Under the pieces are notes generated by a model that saw only the letters and a list, made by a program, of their open reading frames with translations, searched no databases and was not told the DNA's origin. Of a stretch of 64,000 nt of DNA, positions 1 to 6,676 are shown one piece after another. How positions within the stretch are numbered: the first letter of the stretch is position 1; each line of letters begins with the position of its first letter. The DNA is taken from positions 1-64,000 of the forward strand of contig NZ_LJZS01000017.1 of NCBI RefSeq assembly GCF_001314875.1, in the 5' to 3' direction. Made by a program: the position numbers and the translations under genes. Source of the DNA: Halomonas sp. HL-48. Lineage in GTDB: Bacteria; Pseudomonadota; Gammaproteobacteria; Pseudomonadales; Halomonadaceae.

Positions 1-28
1 TCTGTTCTTCGCTGAAACGCTTCTTCAT
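1..28 (-). CDS. IS3-family transposase OrfA, N-terminal fragment
   Basis: Nine codons are visible (MKKRFSEEQ), beginning at an ATG at 26-28 with AAGGAG eight bases upstream. The start matches the typical N-terminus of IS3-group OrfA proteins, HTH DNA-binding subunits of the OrfAB transposase. The rest is outside the window, so group and integrity cannot be judged. Confidence 0.55.
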
Positions 29-78
29 GTCCAATCTCCTTACCCATAGGATCGGACTCTAAAGTGTAGCGCTACTCA
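1..78 (-). mobile_element. Edge of an IS3-family insertion sequence (rest outside window)
   Basis: Read on the minus strand, this end contains a good ribosome site (AAGGAG) and the first codons of an IS3-family orfA transposase (residues MKKRFSEEQ). The element therefore runs leftwards out of the window. Its outer end appears to lie near 70-78, next to the stop codon of the neighbouring methylase. IS3 elements usually begin with TG, and the minus strand reads TGAGTAG there. The exact terminal inverted repeat cannot be fixed without the other end. Confidence 0.6.
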
Positions 79-1995
79 ATCAGGGGGTGACGTCGCACCG
101 ATACGAATCCTCTCAATGTGTTGCTTAGGCTCAACAATCTCTTCACCGTCTGGAGTGCGTTTGAAAAGCTTATTGCCACGGCGATCAAAGCCAACCTTAT
201 CTGCCACGGCCATAAAAATGGAATACTCCTCAACACCTCCGAGAGCCTCTCGATGCTTCTCCTCTTCATTTTTGCGTCGTAGGAAAAGCAGGCTAGTGAG
301 AATGTTTACATTAGCCTCCGCGATGAACGCTTCGACTGGCAAATCTACTGAAGCCTGTACTTGAGTCTCTCGCATAATCCACCAGCGAATGTATTCCGAT
401 GCTGGATTACCAAGAACTCCATCCGGCAATACGAGCCCAGCACGTCCTGTCCCAGGCTTAAGCCATTTGATGCATCGCTCGATGAAGAGAATTTCTGGGG
501 CAACGCTACTCTTAAGAACTCCGGTATTCCGGAATCCACCTTCACCGTCTGGTTCCCAGGTGTGCGCCAATTCGTATTGCTCAAGAATATGTCTGTCGGT
601 AATGGGAATGTCGGAGCCGAAGGGTGGGTTGGTGGCGATAATGTCAACCGATCCTAGCGGGACTTCTTTTTTGGCGGAGTCCAGGTCTGAAAGGTGTCCG
701 AGAGGGAATTCGAGAGAATTCATATTGTAAATGTGACCGCGCCCGTCGCCGGCGAGCACCATGTTCATCTGGGCAGCGCGAATCAGGAATGGATCGAAGT
801 CCGCACCGAAAACGTTAGTCGCTGCAAATTCCTTTAGACGCTCGCTGACATTCAAAAAGTCTGCAGTGTTTTCGTCACCAGCAGAATTACCTTCTTCAGC
901 TCGGAATTTCTTCAGCATATGGCCCAATGTAGCGACTAGGAACCCTCCCGTCCCGCATGCTGGGTCTAGAATCGTTTCATGCTCTTTGGGCGAGAGCATC
1001 TCAATGACGAGATTTACGACGCCGCGTGGCGTGAAGTATTGCCCACGATCACCGCGAAGGTTTACCCCAACCAGTTCTTGGTAGGCGACGCCCTTTGCGT
1101 CAACGTCTGTTCTAGTGAAGTCATACTTGGCTAATTCGGACACAATGAAAGCTAGAGCACGGTCAGAGAGGGCGATCTCTTCGTTGCCTCTGAAAATGTT
1201 TGTGTATCTTGCTTTTACCTCGGTAAAAAGTGCATCAATTCTTGAGCGGATAGCCGCACGACCTTCCGCCTCAAATTGTTCCCTGGGACCAGCCCAAAAC
1301 CGCCTCTTCCAGGCCTGGCGCTGCTCTGAACGAAGGTTCTCATCATGCATTTTGCAGAAAATGAGATAGAGGAATTGCCAAAACGCCGCATCTTTGGGCA
1401 TTCCCTCATTGCCATGGATAAAATTGTGACAACGACGGAAAGTGATTTTCAGCATCTCGTTGTCTGCGGTTCGGGTGTGAGCATCGGAAATCACGTCTTT
1501 GGTGCCAACGGATTCCTCTGCCATTGGCCAATCGCCAATTGGATTACACTTGGTTTCGAACCGAGATTGTTCTTTCTCGAGGAAAAAGAAATCAAGACTG
1601 TTGGTCCACAAGCCATACCGAGTAGCCTCGACCTCCCGTAGGATGGTTTCAATCTCCTCTAGATCCTTGGCTGCTTGTTCGAAGTCTCTGATGCGGGCAG
1701 CATTCTTACCGGCTTTGGGTTCTGGGCGACACACAACAGCTCTGCTGAGGTTCTCTAAGCTGTGCGGTTGGCCGTGATGGAAGATCGCGATGTCGGCTTT
1801 TTTTCGCCCGCTAATTTTGAAGTCAAGTTCCATGTCCTCGGGTGAAAACCCGTACTCATGGATCAAAGCACGAGCTATCCGTTGACGAACGAATTCTTTT
1901 TTAGATTCTTTGATAGGCTTGCCGGTTACATAATCAACGGTATATCCCGGTTGGATGGCTGTTTCTTCAAAATTCATTTCTTCAGTCATCGGCAT
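76..1995 (-). CDS. Type I-like N6-adenine DNA methylase (HsdM family), probably C-terminally truncated
   Basis: Methylates adenine in DNA, as modification subunit of a type I-like restriction or defence system. Seen in the 639-residue product: an HSDR_N-like N-terminal region at about 32-130 (ADIAIF at 67-72, EPK at 92-94), a helical N12-like part, then the N6-MTase core with GQYFTP (318-323), SAM motif DPACGTGGF (344-352) and catalytic NPPF (456-459). The frame ends on a TGA at the presumed edge of an IS3 element. Family members usually continue with a further acidic C-terminal segment that is absent here, so I infer truncation. Specificity and nuclease subunits are not in the window. An XRE regulator gene is divergently transcribed upstream. 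Confidence 0.85.
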   Translation of the reverse strand: MPMTEEMNFEETAIQPGYTVDYVTGKPIKESKKEFVRQRIARALIHEYGFSPEDMELDFKISGRKKADIAIFHHGQPHSLENLSRAVVCRPEPKAGKNAARIRDFEQAAKDLEEIETILREVEATRYGLWTNSLDFFFLEKEQSRFETKCNPIGDWPMAEESVGTKDVISDAHTRTADNEMLKITFRRCHNFIHGNEGMPKDAAFWQFLYLIFCKMHDENLRSEQRQAWKRRFWAGPREQFEAEGRAAIRSRIDALFTEVKARYTNIFRGNEEIALSDRALAFIVSELAKYDFTRTDVDAKGVAYQELVGVNLRGDRGQYFTPRGVVNLVIEMLSPKEHETILDPACGTGGFLVATLGHMLKKFRAEEGNSAGDENTADFLNVSERLKEFAATNVFGADFDPFLIRAAQMNMVLAGDGRGHIYNMNSLEFPLGHLSDLDSAKKEVPLGSVDIIATNPPFGSDIPITDRHILEQYELAHTWEPDGEGGFRNTGVLKSSVAPEILFIERCIKWLKPGTGRAGLVLPDGVLGNPASEYIRWWIMRETQVQASVDLPVEAFIAEANVNILTSLLFLRRKNEEEKHREALGGVEEYSIFMAVADKVGFDRRGNKLFKRTPDGEEIVEPKQHIERIRIGATSPPD

Positions 1996-2123
1996 TGTTG
2001 CTTCTCGTTGGCTCTGATTCCCGTTTGGTCTAACGATCTGTTAGTGCCTGGACGCGGGCAGAAAGTTTTCAGGAAATCGTGCCAAGGTATATGAATTCGG
2101 TGGGAAAATCACTAGAATATTTT

Positions 2124-2137
2124 GTGTTGCATAACAC
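2124..2137. promoter_or_regulatory. Inverted repeat between methylase and XRE genes, candidate operator
   Basis: GTGTT-GCAT-AACAC is a perfect 5-bp inverted repeat in the 168-bp divergent gap. It lies 26 bp before the XRE start codon. HTH regulators beside restriction-modification genes often bind such repeats and control both directions. Its role here is inferred from position only. Confidence 0.35.
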
Positions 2138-2163
2138 TAAACAATGGGTGGTAGCTTTTCGTC

Positions 2164-2520
2164 ATGAAAAAGTTTGGAGAGACGTTGCGCGAACTTCGTG
2201 TGGCGCAGGAACTTGGTCTGCGAGAGACGGCTGTCCGGGTTGGAATCTCACCGGCATATTTGAGCCGGATTGAGCGGGGCAAGGAGAGTCCTCCACGGCC
2301 AGAGCTTATTAAGTCATTAGCGCGCGAGCTAGCTGCAGACCCTGATGTCCTCTTTAGGTTGGCCTCATCAACAGATCCTGATATCTCAAGCTACCTCCTG
2401 GACCATCCAGAAGCTGTTCAATTACTGCGCACTATCAGCGTAAATGAATTTACTGAACAAGATATCTGTGAGATTCAAGCTTTCGTGAAAGCCAAGCTGA
2501 CATCTAGAGATTCCGTTTAA
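2164..2520 (+). CDS. XRE-family transcriptional regulator
   Basis: A 118-residue cytoplasmic DNA-binding protein. Residues 1-60 form a classical Cro/C1-type HTH (FGETLRELR ... LGLRETAVRVGISPAYLSRIERG), followed by a short helical C-terminal part (60-118) probably used for dimerisation. It is transcribed away from the methylase gene, with an inverted repeat in the shared promoter region, which suggests a controller of the methylase operon. Target and effector are not visible. Base composition is AT-richer than the core genome downstream. Confidence 0.8.
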   Translation: MKKFGETLRELRVAQELGLRETAVRVGISPAYLSRIERGKESPPRPELIKSLARELAADPDVLFRLASSTDPDISSYLLDHPEAVQLLRTISVNEFTEQDICEIQAFVKAKLTSRDSV

Positions 2521-2549
2521 GGCAGCTTCGTTCTCGCATGTATTGCTTG

Positions 2550-2834
2550 CTAATGTGAGGCAAGTTCGTTGAAAAAAGAGGGATTATCCTGAATTGTCGC
2601 AAGTACCTTAGCGGCTAGCCCAGCAGGGTTACGGCGCTTGGTTTCCCAGCTTTTGATGGTGTCCACACTGGTTCCCATCGCTTCAGCAAACTCCGCCTGG
2701 GAGACATGCAGCTGGGCGCGGATGGCCTTCACGTCGGCCACCTCATGGCGCGTGGTGCGGCTGGCTTGCGCTTTGCCTTGTTTGATCGCAACGGCTTCCT
2801 GCAGCGATGTTTGCAGTTCGTCAAAAATGCTCAT
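2550..2834 (-). CDS. HTH antitoxin (HigA/NadS type) of a type II toxin-antitoxin pair
   Basis: A 94-residue protein with an XRE HTH at about 38-80 (LHVSQAEFAEAMGTSVDTIKSWETKRRNP). This pattern is typical of NadS/HigA-like antitoxins paired with RelE-fold toxins. Its ATG overlaps the toxin stop codon by four bases, so the two are translationally coupled in toxin-first order as in higBA. It should neutralise the toxin and repress the promoter; a palindrome lies upstream of the toxin gene. Confidence 0.8.
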   Translation of the reverse strand: MSIFDELQTSLQEAVAIKQGKAQASRTTRHEVADVKAIRAQLHVSQAEFAEAMGTSVDTIKSWETKRRNPAGLAAKVLATIQDNPSFFNELASH

Positions 2835-3178
2835 TTTGAAACCTCCCCCTTCAGTTGGTAGGTCAGCGTTTTCAGTGCGGCCTTTTCAGCGGATGTTAAG
2901 CTGTCCTTAACGCTCTTTGGGTAGGCCAGTATCAGATAGATTCTCTCTGCCGTTGCCAAAAAGTAGATAACCCTGGCACCGCCGCTCTTGCCTTGGTTGC
3001 CCAACGTCATGCGTATTTTGCGCAGCCCTCCCGTACCTTGAATCAGGTCACCTTTGTCGGGTTGAGCAATCAGAGTGCGCTGCAGCTCCTTTAATTCGTC
3101 GTCTGTGGCAATGGCCTGGATCTGGCGTGTGAACGTTGTGGTTTCGATAAATTCAATCGCATGACTCACGTTAGGCAC
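2831..3178 (-). CDS. RelE/HigB-like toxin
   Basis: A 115-residue protein of the RelE/ParE fold: an N-terminal helix pair (FTRQIQAIATDDELKELQRTL), then strands with GGLRKIRM, GGARVIYFL and ERIYLILAYPKS. These are hallmarks of HigB/RelE-type ribosome-dependent mRNA interferases. The start is a GTG at 3176-3178; a second GTG nine bases downstream (3167-3169) has better spacing from the AAGGAA ribosome site and may be the true one. It is coupled to the antitoxin gene. Whether it cuts mRNA or acts on gyrase, as ParE does, cannot be decided by eye. Confidence 0.75.
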   Translation of the reverse strand: MPNVSHAIEFIETTTFTRQIQAIATDDELKELQRTLIAQPDKGDLIQGTGGLRKIRMTLGNQGKSGGARVIYFLATAERIYLILAYPKSVKDSLTSAEKAALKTLTYQLKGEVSK

Positions 3179-3203
3179 TTCCTTTGGTCAGTGCGTATTT
3201 TAG

Positions 3204-3216
3204 TGTACATAGTACA
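3204..3216. promoter_or_regulatory. Palindrome upstream of toxin-antitoxin pair, candidate operator
   Basis: TGTAC-ATA-GTACA is a perfect inverted repeat 26 bp upstream of the toxin start. Type II antitoxins with an HTH commonly autorepress through such palindromes, so this is the likely binding site. Binding itself is inferred. Confidence 0.5.
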
Positions 3217-3252
3217 TTGTGGGTTATCAACTATCGACTCTATATTTTGCTG

Positions 3253-3312
3253 TGGCTGGCAGTGATTTGGTTGCCAGCTGGTTGTAATGCGGTTGTCATT
3301 TGGCTGCTAATA
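3253..3312. repeat. Imperfect short tandem repeats in island spacer
   Basis: About five imperfect units of roughly 12 bp share the core TGGYTG (TGGCTGGCA, TGGTTGCCAGC, TGGTTGTAATGC, GGTTGTCAT, TGGCTGCTAAT). They sit in the non-coding stretch between the toxin-antitoxin pair and the unknown two-gene unit. They could be iteron-like binding sites or a decayed gene end. The wider spacer 3217-3550 shows no convincing gene and only two AAACCATG direct repeats near 3319-3343. Confidence 0.35.
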
Positions 3313-3550
3313 GGGTGAAAACCATGTGAGTAATGTAAACCATGGAAAACCCTAACTCATTGAAAGGCCTTAGTTTACGCATTGCAGGCGCGATCCCAAA
3401 GTTTGTTTGGTTGCACTCATAATTCCTTGGTCGTAGTGTCAAGCCCTGCTTGTCCCAATATTAAAATTAGTCAATTAACAATTTTCCCTGGTGAATCTGC
3501 TAGTCCAAGGGTGGCGAAGTCGCGGTTAAATAGAACTTTGTTAATATCGC

Positions 3551-4186
3551 TCAATTCACAACTTGGTAAGAACCAGGTCGTGCAGGTATGGCGGCATAAT
3601 GGACAAGACCACCAAGGGTCGATGGCAGAGCTTCCCTCACAGGCTTGCTGCAGAGCAGAGCCTTAACCGGCTTCACAATCTTCATTTCGACATCTTGGAT
3701 CGTATTGATCTCGGTTAACCGAATGCTATAGAGCCACTCATCAACGCACGACCACCGGAACAACACATTTTCATCGAGCGTTATTTTTATATTATCATCT
3801 GTCTCAAGGGGAAAACCCATCCAGTAGTCCTCAAAATCGACAGGCGAAGTCCACCAACCGATGTGAACGATAGGCTCATTGTTGTTGAGGGCATCCACCC
3901 CTGACCCAGAGAGACTAATTTGGAAAACAAGGTAGTAGCTTACTGTTCGTTTAGGCTTCACGATTATTGGGAGTGAGTATGCTAGAGCCGTACTAACCCA
4001 GCAATGCTCATCCATGTCATCAGCAGCTATCCAGGAACCACCTGGCCGTACAAAACCTTCCACCTCATCATCTAGCAGGAGCTCACTCATTTCCTGTTTT
4101 ATAAGCTTGGCCAGTCGTTCACACTCCACACCTACAGCCGAAATAAACCGGACACTCTCGCAAATTGTGCTGCCTACATTACCCAT
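3551..4186 (-). CDS. Hypothetical protein, partner of putative nuclease
   Basis: A 211-residue soluble protein that I do not recognise. Seen: an N-terminal helix likely to pair (VECERLAKLIKQEMSELL, about 20-37), a central beta-rich part with many aromatic residues (YYLVFQISL, IVHIGWWTSP, YWMGFPL), no signal peptide and no membrane segment. It begins 10 bp after the end of the upstream nuclease-like gene, and its ribosome site (AAAGG) overlaps that gene's stop codon, so the two are made together. A substrate-recognition, immunity or sensor role is possible but is inference only. Confidence 0.7.
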   Translation of the reverse strand: MGNVGSTICESVRFISAVGVECERLAKLIKQEMSELLLDDEVEGFVRPGGSWIAADDMDEHCWVSTALAYSLPIIVKPKRTVSYYLVFQISLSGSGVDALNNNEPIVHIGWWTSPVDFEDYWMGFPLETDDNIKITLDENVLFRWSCVDEWLYSIRLTEINTIQDVEMKIVKPVKALLCSKPVREALPSTLGGLVHYAAIPARPGSYQVVN

Positions 4187-4196
4187 GCCAATACCT

Positions 4197-4949
4197 TTAT
4201 ATATATTGAAAAAATACCGGTCTCGTTGAGAGTAAACCTGGATGGTTCAAATCCGGTAAGTCATTAAAACCGGAGCTACCCTTCCAGAATACGTTGCCAG
4301 TCAAACATGGTTTACTAGGTACCGTCAGCTTTGAAAACCCACGGAATGGAGCAATATTAAGAAGCCCGAGAAGCCCCTCAATCTGCCGTGCCCAACCTAA
4401 TAGCGGATTCATTTCTGGCAGGGATAGGTGGCGACACATATTCAAAATGTCAAACCACGAGCGCAAAAGTAGCCTACCGTCCCAGACATCTTCATCCCCA
4501 AGAGCATTTAGACCTTCACTAACCTCTGGAGCAATAAATATATGGTAAGCATTACATCGTTCTTGGTCTGAAAGAAACTCCAACCACTGCCTGTGAAGCT
4601 GCCGCCGCCCACTTAAAGGAGCGCGCCACTTAAACTCTACCAATATCCAACGAACATCTCCTGATAGCCACCTCAGCTCGACTAGCATGTCAGGCTCAAC
4701 ATTGCGCCTAGGCCAAAAACTCATCTTCGCAAATGTAATGGGTCCCAACGGTAAGGAGCATTCAGTATTTTGGAATTCAACAAGTGATGTCCAGAAGGCA
4801 CCGATGGCTTCTACCGGCATAAATGCAAGCGGCCCCATGATCAGTGAAGTAAGCTCATCCTCCTCGTGCACTCTCGGTTCAGCTGCGTCACGTCGGCCCA
4901 AGTAGCGCTGGTATGAGCGCGTTTTGCCGTGAGTAATCGCGTGAAGCAT
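4197..4949 (-). CDS. Putative PD-(D/E)XK superfamily nuclease in island
   Basis: A 250-residue protein carrying a pattern that fits the PD-(D/E)XK nuclease core: an acidic helix near 29-40 (EEDELTSLI), then EPD (Asp87) at the end of one strand, VEFKW (Glu105, Lys107) in the next, and a following helix with Gln117 (RRQLHRQW). These give the E...D...ExK...Q arrangement. The C-terminal 100 residues have no recognisable domain. A strong ribosome site (GGGGGAG) precedes the ATG. It heads a two-gene unit beside restriction and toxin genes, so a phage-defence role is plausible. The assignment rests on motif spacing, not on a search. Confidence 0.6.
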   Translation of the reverse strand: MLHAITHGKTRSYQRYLGRRDAAEPRVHEEDELTSLIMGPLAFMPVEAIGAFWTSLVEFQNTECSLPLGPITFAKMSFWPRRNVEPDMLVELRWLSGDVRWILVEFKWRAPLSGRRQLHRQWLEFLSDQERCNAYHIFIAPEVSEGLNALGDEDVWDGRLLLRSWFDILNMCRHLSLPEMNPLLGWARQIEGLLGLLNIAPFRGFSKLTVPSKPCLTGNVFWKGSSGFNDLPDLNHPGLLSTRPVFFQYI

Positions 4950-5053
4950 ATACGCTCCCCCTACCAGTCAGAATAGTATTTAAAAGCTTCCCAGCCTTTT
5001 GTACGACATCTTGTAAGAGGATCGCGGACCAGGCTTAACTCCAGCTATTTTTG

Positions 5054-5308
5054 CTATGGATCCGGTCCTGGAGTGGGTTCCGAAATCTCTCTGTCGTGGG
5101 CGACTTGGGAAGATTTTTGCCGTAGAGAGACCTCCCACAAGCCGCTAACAACATTAGCGAATACTAACCACCTACCCTTGTCATCAATGTTGAGCGGACC
5201 AGTAGGGCGAGAATGCCTGTCACGGACATAGAAAAATAGTTCTTCATTAAAGATATCAGTCCAATGACATCCTAAACGCTTCAGTGGGAGCCAATATAAA
5301 CGTGTGGG
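5054..5308 (-). pseudogene. Possible gene remnant next to tRNA-Ser
   Basis: An open minus-strand frame of about 84 codons with protein-like composition but no ATG, GTG or plausible TTG start with a ribosome site. Its readable parts include LPLKRLGCHWTDIFNEELF, GRWLVFANVVSGLWEVS and a proline-rich end. It starts directly after a TGA in a duplicated GTGTGGGTCAAA stretch near the tRNA gene. It may be the decayed 3' end of an island gene, or chance. The rest of 4950-5053 shows only the promoter region of the nuclease unit. Confidence 0.3.
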
Positions 5309-5334
5309 TCAAAGTGTGGGTCAAAAACATACAG

Positions 5335-5365
5335 GCATAAAAAAAGCCGCTTAAATCAGCGGCTT
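5335..5365 (-). terminator. Rho-independent terminator of tRNA-Ser
   Basis: Stem AAGCCGCT/AGCGGCTT (5344-5351 and 5358-5365) with a 6-nt loop, followed on the minus strand by a run of seven U. It lies 13 bp after the tRNA 3' end. Confidence 0.85.
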
Positions 5366-5377
5366 AATCTATATTCT

Positions 5378-5465
5378 TGGCGGAGGAGGAGGGATTCGAA
5401 CCCTCGAAGCCTTTCGACTTACACACTTTCCAGGCGTGCTCCTTCGACCACTCGGACACTCCTCC
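5378..5465 (-). tRNA. tRNA-Ser (GGA)
   Basis: An 88-nt class II tRNA with encoded CCA. The anticodon loop CTGGAAA carries GGA, the variable arm is long, and the T-arm GGTTCGAATCC is standard. Its 3' end faces the AT-rich accessory segment, and serine tRNA 3' ends are common integration targets. Confidence 0.97.
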
Positions 5466-5558
5466 GGATTGTTTGCTCTTTGAGATCGGCGCTGCCTTTC
5501 CCTACAGAACGGCAAATATTCTATGGTCTAAGCTGCGAAATAGCAAGCCATTTTCGGA

Positions 5559-6065
5559 TCAGGCCTCGGGCAGCACGGCATAGCTACCGGTGGCCCTGAG
5601 ACACAGAGTATCACCGCAGTACAAGCTTTGATCGAGCGCGATGCGCCCTTTTCCGCGCTCGCGCAGTCTTTCAGCCAGCGCGTCGGGACCTTGAGGGTCT
5701 TGCGGGGTACATATCAGTCGATAATCGCCAGTGACCGGCGCATGAAAGCGCTGACGGCTTTCCGCCACGACGACGTCACGGGCCAGACCCCGCTCGCGCA
5801 GCCAGAGCGTGACCCAGCACCACCCCAGCAGCGTGGTTTGTGCGGTGAGCGCCCCGCCAAAGCCGGTTCCCTTGTCATTCAAGCTCGGCGCAAGCACCAA
5901 CTGCCAGGTCAGGCTATCGCCCTCACGCGCCATATGCGTGATACCCAGCGCACCGACCATGGGAATCGCCTCACCCAACCACTGCTGAAAGGCAGCAAGG
6001 TCATCCGAGCCCTCGGGTAGCGGTAAACGGGGATACGCTTCGCCCGCCCTGCGAGTAACAACCAT
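5559..6065 (-). CDS. YiiD C-terminal domain-type thioesterase
   Basis: A 168-residue hotdog-fold protein resembling the C-terminal domain of E. coli YiiD, a putative acyl-CoA thioesterase family. The central helix region (GTGFGGALTAQTTLLGWCWVTLWLRERG, about 66-93) and the following VVVAESRQRFHAPVTGDYRL strand are the recognisable core. The GNAT acetyltransferase half of full-length YiiD is absent, as in many relatives. It is the last gene of a minus-strand operon, two bases after the nitroreductase gene. The substrate is unknown. Confidence 0.75.
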   Translation of the reverse strand: MVVTRRAGEAYPRLPLPEGSDDLAAFQQWLGEAIPMVGALGITHMAREGDSLTWQLVLAPSLNDKGTGFGGALTAQTTLLGWCWVTLWLRERGLARDVVVAESRQRFHAPVTGDYRLICTPQDPQGPDALAERLRERGKGRIALDQSLYCGDTLCLRATGSYAVLPEA

Positions 6066-6067
6066 GA

Positions 6068-6628
6068 CTACGCCCAGCGTTCGACAAAGTCATCGACGTG
6101 ATGCTGGGGCAGCGGCTTGTGGCGCCCGCCGGGCGTGCCCAAATAGATAAATGCGACGACCTCGTCGTCTTCCTCCAGGCTCAACCCCTTGCGTACGACG
6201 GGGTCAAAGGCGTACTTGCCGCTGCGCCACATGGCACCCAGCCCGAGCGCATGGGCCGCCAGCAGAATACCGTGCGCCGCGCAGCCAGCCGATATTACCT
6301 GCTCCATTTTGGGCACCTTGGCAATATCCGGTGTAACCCTGGCGATGACGGCGATCACCATCGGCGCCCGCAGCGGTTTCTTGCGGGCGGCGTCGAGGGC
6401 GCTATCGTCGGCATGCGGGTCTTCCTGAAACTCGGCTTCGGCGAATAGCTCGCCCAGACGCTCGCGCCCTTCGCCGCTAAATTCGATAAACCGCCAGGGG
6501 CGAAGCTCTTTATGATCGGGCGCGCGCAGGGCGGCCTGATAGAGAGCGCTAAGCTGCTCGGCGGTGGGGGCAGGGTCCATCAACTTGCCCATGGAACTGC
6601 GTTCGTGCAGCAGTGTAAGTGCGTCCAT
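6068..6628 (-). CDS. Nitroreductase family protein (YdjA-like)
   Basis: A 186-residue flavin-dependent oxidoreductase of the small nitroreductase type. Seen: the N-terminal RSSMGKL, the FMN-site motif RAPDHKELRPWRF (about 35-47), AGCAAHGILLAAHALGLGAMWRSG (113-136), and the late FIYLGTP motif. Family members bind FMN as dimers and reduce nitro compounds or quinones with NAD(P)H; the natural substrate is not evident. It sits between queF and the thioesterase gene in one operon. Confidence 0.85.
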   Translation of the reverse strand: MDALTLLHERSSMGKLMDPAPTAEQLSALYQAALRAPDHKELRPWRFIEFSGEGRERLGELFAEAEFQEDPHADDSALDAARKKPLRAPMVIAVIARVTPDIAKVPKMEQVISAGCAAHGILLAAHALGLGAMWRSGKYAFDPVVRKGLSLEEDDEVVAFIYLGTPGGRHKPLPQHHVDDFVERWA

Positions 6629-6676
6629 GATGACTCCATCTGATCAATGGTATGAGCGCCAGATTAGCGCAATCAT

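Noticed and set aside
3382..3666. 94-codon plus-strand frame overlapping the end of the hypothetical partner gene
   Set aside because: No ribosome site, atypical composition, and it overlaps a better-supported gene on the other strand.
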